NCBI GenBank assembly: GCA_963742345.1
Contig: CAVULO010000012.1
Location: 124,001-188,000, forward strand
Source of the DNA: Pseudolabrys sp963742345
Lineage (GTDB): Bacteria > Pseudomonadota > Alphaproteobacteria > Rhizobiales > Xanthobacteraceae
Direction of reading: 5' to 3'
DNA length: 64,000 nt
Every line of letters begins with the position of its first letter. Position 1 is the stretch's first letter. The translations under genes were made by a program, and so were the position numbers. Of this stretch, positions 62,699 to 64,000 are shown one piece after another. The notes beneath the pieces are model-generated. The model searched no databases, had not been told where the DNA came from, and was given only the letters and a program-made list of their open reading frames with translations.

Positions 62699-62995
62699 CT
62701 AGTGCCGGGGGCTAGACTTTTCGAATGTCGCTTTCTGGTCGGGCGAGGCTTCTTTCTGGTGTTTCTTGCGCCATTCTTCATATGGCATGCCGTAGACGAT
62801 CTCACGGCTCTCGTCCTTGCTCATGGCGAGGCCTTTGGCGTCGGCAGCATCTTTCATCCAGTTCGACAGGCAATTGCGGCAGAAGCCGGCGAGATTCATC
62901 AGGTCGATATTCTGCACATCGGTGCGCGAGCGCAGGTGCTCGACCAGGCGCCGGTAGACGGCGGCTTCCAGTTCGGTGCGGGTCTTGTCGTCCAT
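62699..62995 (-). CDS. DUF1244 family protein
   Basis: 98 residues. Typical DUF1244: TELEAAVYRRLVEHLRSRTDVQNIDLMNLAGFCRNCLSNW with a conserved Cys pair (FCRNC), then YGMPYEEWRKKHQKEA. The Cys pair may bind metal or form a disulfide. ATG 62995 has GGAGG upstream; the upstream in-frame extension spans the divergent gene's start and is not coding. Function of the family is unknown. Confidence 0.9.
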   Translation of the reverse strand: MDDKTRTELEAAVYRRLVEHLRSRTDVQNIDLMNLAGFCRNCLSNWMKDAADAKGLAMSKDESREIVYGMPYEEWRKKHQKEASPDQKATFEKSSPRH

Positions 62996-63089
62996 AGTGG
63001 TGTCCTCCACTGTATTGAAGATAGACACACCCTGCCCGCCTTTGAAGGGGCCATAACGGCCCGGTGCAGGGACTTGAGGAGATTGCATA

Positions 63090-64000
63090 GTGAAGTTTGC
63101 CCATTTTTCCCATGTCTGGGGCAAGCCAGGCATGAGCCCGCACCAGCGTTATGAGGAGTTATGGCGCGAGCTCCAGTTATGCGACGAACTCGGTTTCGAC
63201 TATGGCTTTTGCGTCGAGCATCACTTTCGTCCCGACGAAAGCTGGATTTCATCGCCCAGCCTGTATGTCGTCGGGGCCGCGGCGCGCACACGCCGCATGC
63301 GCATCGGCCCGATGGGTTATGTCGTGCCGCTGTATCATCCGCTGCGTCTGGCGGAGGAAATTGCGCTCGTCGATCAGATGGTGGGCGGGCGCATGGAGCT
63401 CGGGCTCGTGCCGGGGATCAACCCCGACTATTTCAAGCCCTTCGGCCTCGACTACAATCTGCGCAAATCGCCAACGCTCGAATTTGTCGAATACCTGCGG
63501 GCCGCCTATGGCGAAAAGCAGCCGTTCTCGTTTCACGGCGATGTCCATCACACCGAGAGCGCTCGGCTTGCGGTGCAGCCGTTGCAGAAGCCGCATCCGC
63601 CGCTATGGATGATGAGCCGCGATCCGCAGACGCTCGAATTTTGCGCGAGCCATGGAATCAATCCCGGGTATTTTCTGGTTTATCCGCGCGCCGACGCCGC
63701 GCCGCGCTATCGCAAGTTTCTCGCGGACTGGACGACGGCCGGCTGGCCGCAACCGCCGAAGATTGCCTATTGCACCATCGTCTACGTGGACGAATCGGAC
63801 GAGAAGGCGCTCGACGTCGCGCTGGCGCGCGCCGCGCGCGCCTATGAGGGCTTCCTGCCGCCGCCGAAACCCGGCGAAACGTTCGAACAGCGCGTGCGTG
63901 AGCACGCCAAAAAATACATCGGCCGCGGCGAGCCGGGCGCATCCGAGATCATGGCCAATCTGTTCGATGCGGATTACCTGATGAAGCACGAGCTGGTGTT
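63090..64000 (+). CDS. Luciferase-like (LLM-class) flavin-dependent oxidoreductase, cut by the window end
   Basis: At least 303 residues, with no stop before the window end. The N-terminus MKFAHFSHVWGKPGMSPHQR is followed by LWRELQLCDELGFDYGFCVEHHFRPD, LYVVGAAARTRRMRIGPMGYVVPLYHPLRLAEEIALVDQM, RMELGLVPGINPDYF and KPHPPLWMMSRDPQTLEFCASHG, the TIM-barrel motifs of FMN-dependent luciferase-like monooxygenases. Start GTG 63090 has GAGGAG upstream. Substrate unknown. It is divergent from DUF1244. Confidence 0.9.
   Translation, partial: MKFAHFSHVWGKPGMSPHQRYEELWRELQLCDELGFDYGFCVEHHFRPDESWISSPSLYVVGAAARTRRMRIGPMGYVVPLYHPLRLAEEIALVDQMVGGRMELGLVPGINPDYFKPFGLDYNLRKSPTLEFVEYLRAAYGEKQPFSFHGDVHHTESARLAVQPLQKPHPPLWMMSRDPQTLEFCASHGINPGYFLVYPRADAAPRYRKFLADWTTAGWPQPPKIAYCTIVYVDESDEKALDVALARAARAYEGFLPPPKPGETFEQRVREHAKKYIGRGEPGASEIMANLFDADYLMKHELV

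Noticed and set aside
1..64000. tRNA, rRNA and CRISPR array
   Set aside because: No tRNA T-loop motif (GGTTCGAATCC type) outside coding sequence, no rRNA-like segment and no regularly spaced direct repeats with unique spacers were seen.

Overview
The window reads as a chromosomal segment of an alphaproteobacterium of the order Hyphomicrobiales, closest in feel to the Bradyrhizobium / Xanthobacteraceae / Pseudolabrys group. The grounds are family content rather than any database match: a split-alpha NAD(P) transhydrogenase beside an aa3-type oxidase subunit IV, GapR (DUF2312), DUF1244, two DUF465 proteins, an HWE-type histidine kinase, orphan TctC-type binding proteins, S21 with a Gly/Arg tail, and several very small exported or membrane proteins of rhizobial type. 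I see no tRNA, rRNA, CRISPR array or intact insertion sequence.

Layout. 0.1-9 kb: a type I secretion locus on the minus strand (modular RTX protein, ABC exporter, HlyD adaptor) with a winged-helix/TPR regulator beside it that has a CRP-like palindrome upstream. 9-14 kb: small exported protein, B12-binding-type radical SAM enzyme, CspA, an H-NS-like protein and an AraC-type regulator. 14.5-23.8 kb, plus strand: TPR-glycosyltransferase, a haem-c-motif adenylate cyclase with an L,D-transpeptidase, small exported proteins, and a lactate permease. 23.8-32 kb: glycosyltransferase and two methyltransferases, PilZ protein, small basic or exported proteins, an MFS transporter, FolE, RlpA-like lipoprotein. 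32-40 kb: PrpE, an acyl-CoA synthetase, an enoyl-CoA hydratase and two TctC proteins. 40-51 kb: DUF465 pair, GGDEF protein, PurE-PurK, S21, methyltransferases, alpha/beta hydrolase, AhpD-like protein, GNAT, histidine kinase, DUF2189 protein and a degenerate EAL protein. 51-64 kb: PntB-PntA2-PntA, oxidase subunit IV, AarF-type kinase, PepF, FkbM methyltransferase, sigma-54 activator, DUF882 protein, GapR, DUF1244 and a luciferase-like flavin oxidoreductase cut by the window end.

Sequence quality shapes the annotation. About 30 single-base indels break reading frames, nearly all between 35 and 58 kb, and they hit housekeeping genes such as purE, purK, pntB and pepF. Most that can be resolved are one-base insertions, several in A or T runs. 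They look more like sequencing or assembly error than decay, so frameshifted genes are given at their full reconstructed span and the break is described in each entry.

Functional threads: secretion and surface (RTX/type I system, glycosyltransferases, six SAM methyltransferases, L,D-transpeptidase, RlpA), cyclic nucleotides (class III cyclase plus a CRP-like site; GGDEF, EAL and PilZ proteins), nucleoid proteins (H-NS-like, GapR, a Lys/Arg-rich tail protein), and acyl-CoA and redox metabolism (PrpE, acyl-CoA synthetase, enoyl-CoA hydratase, PntAB).
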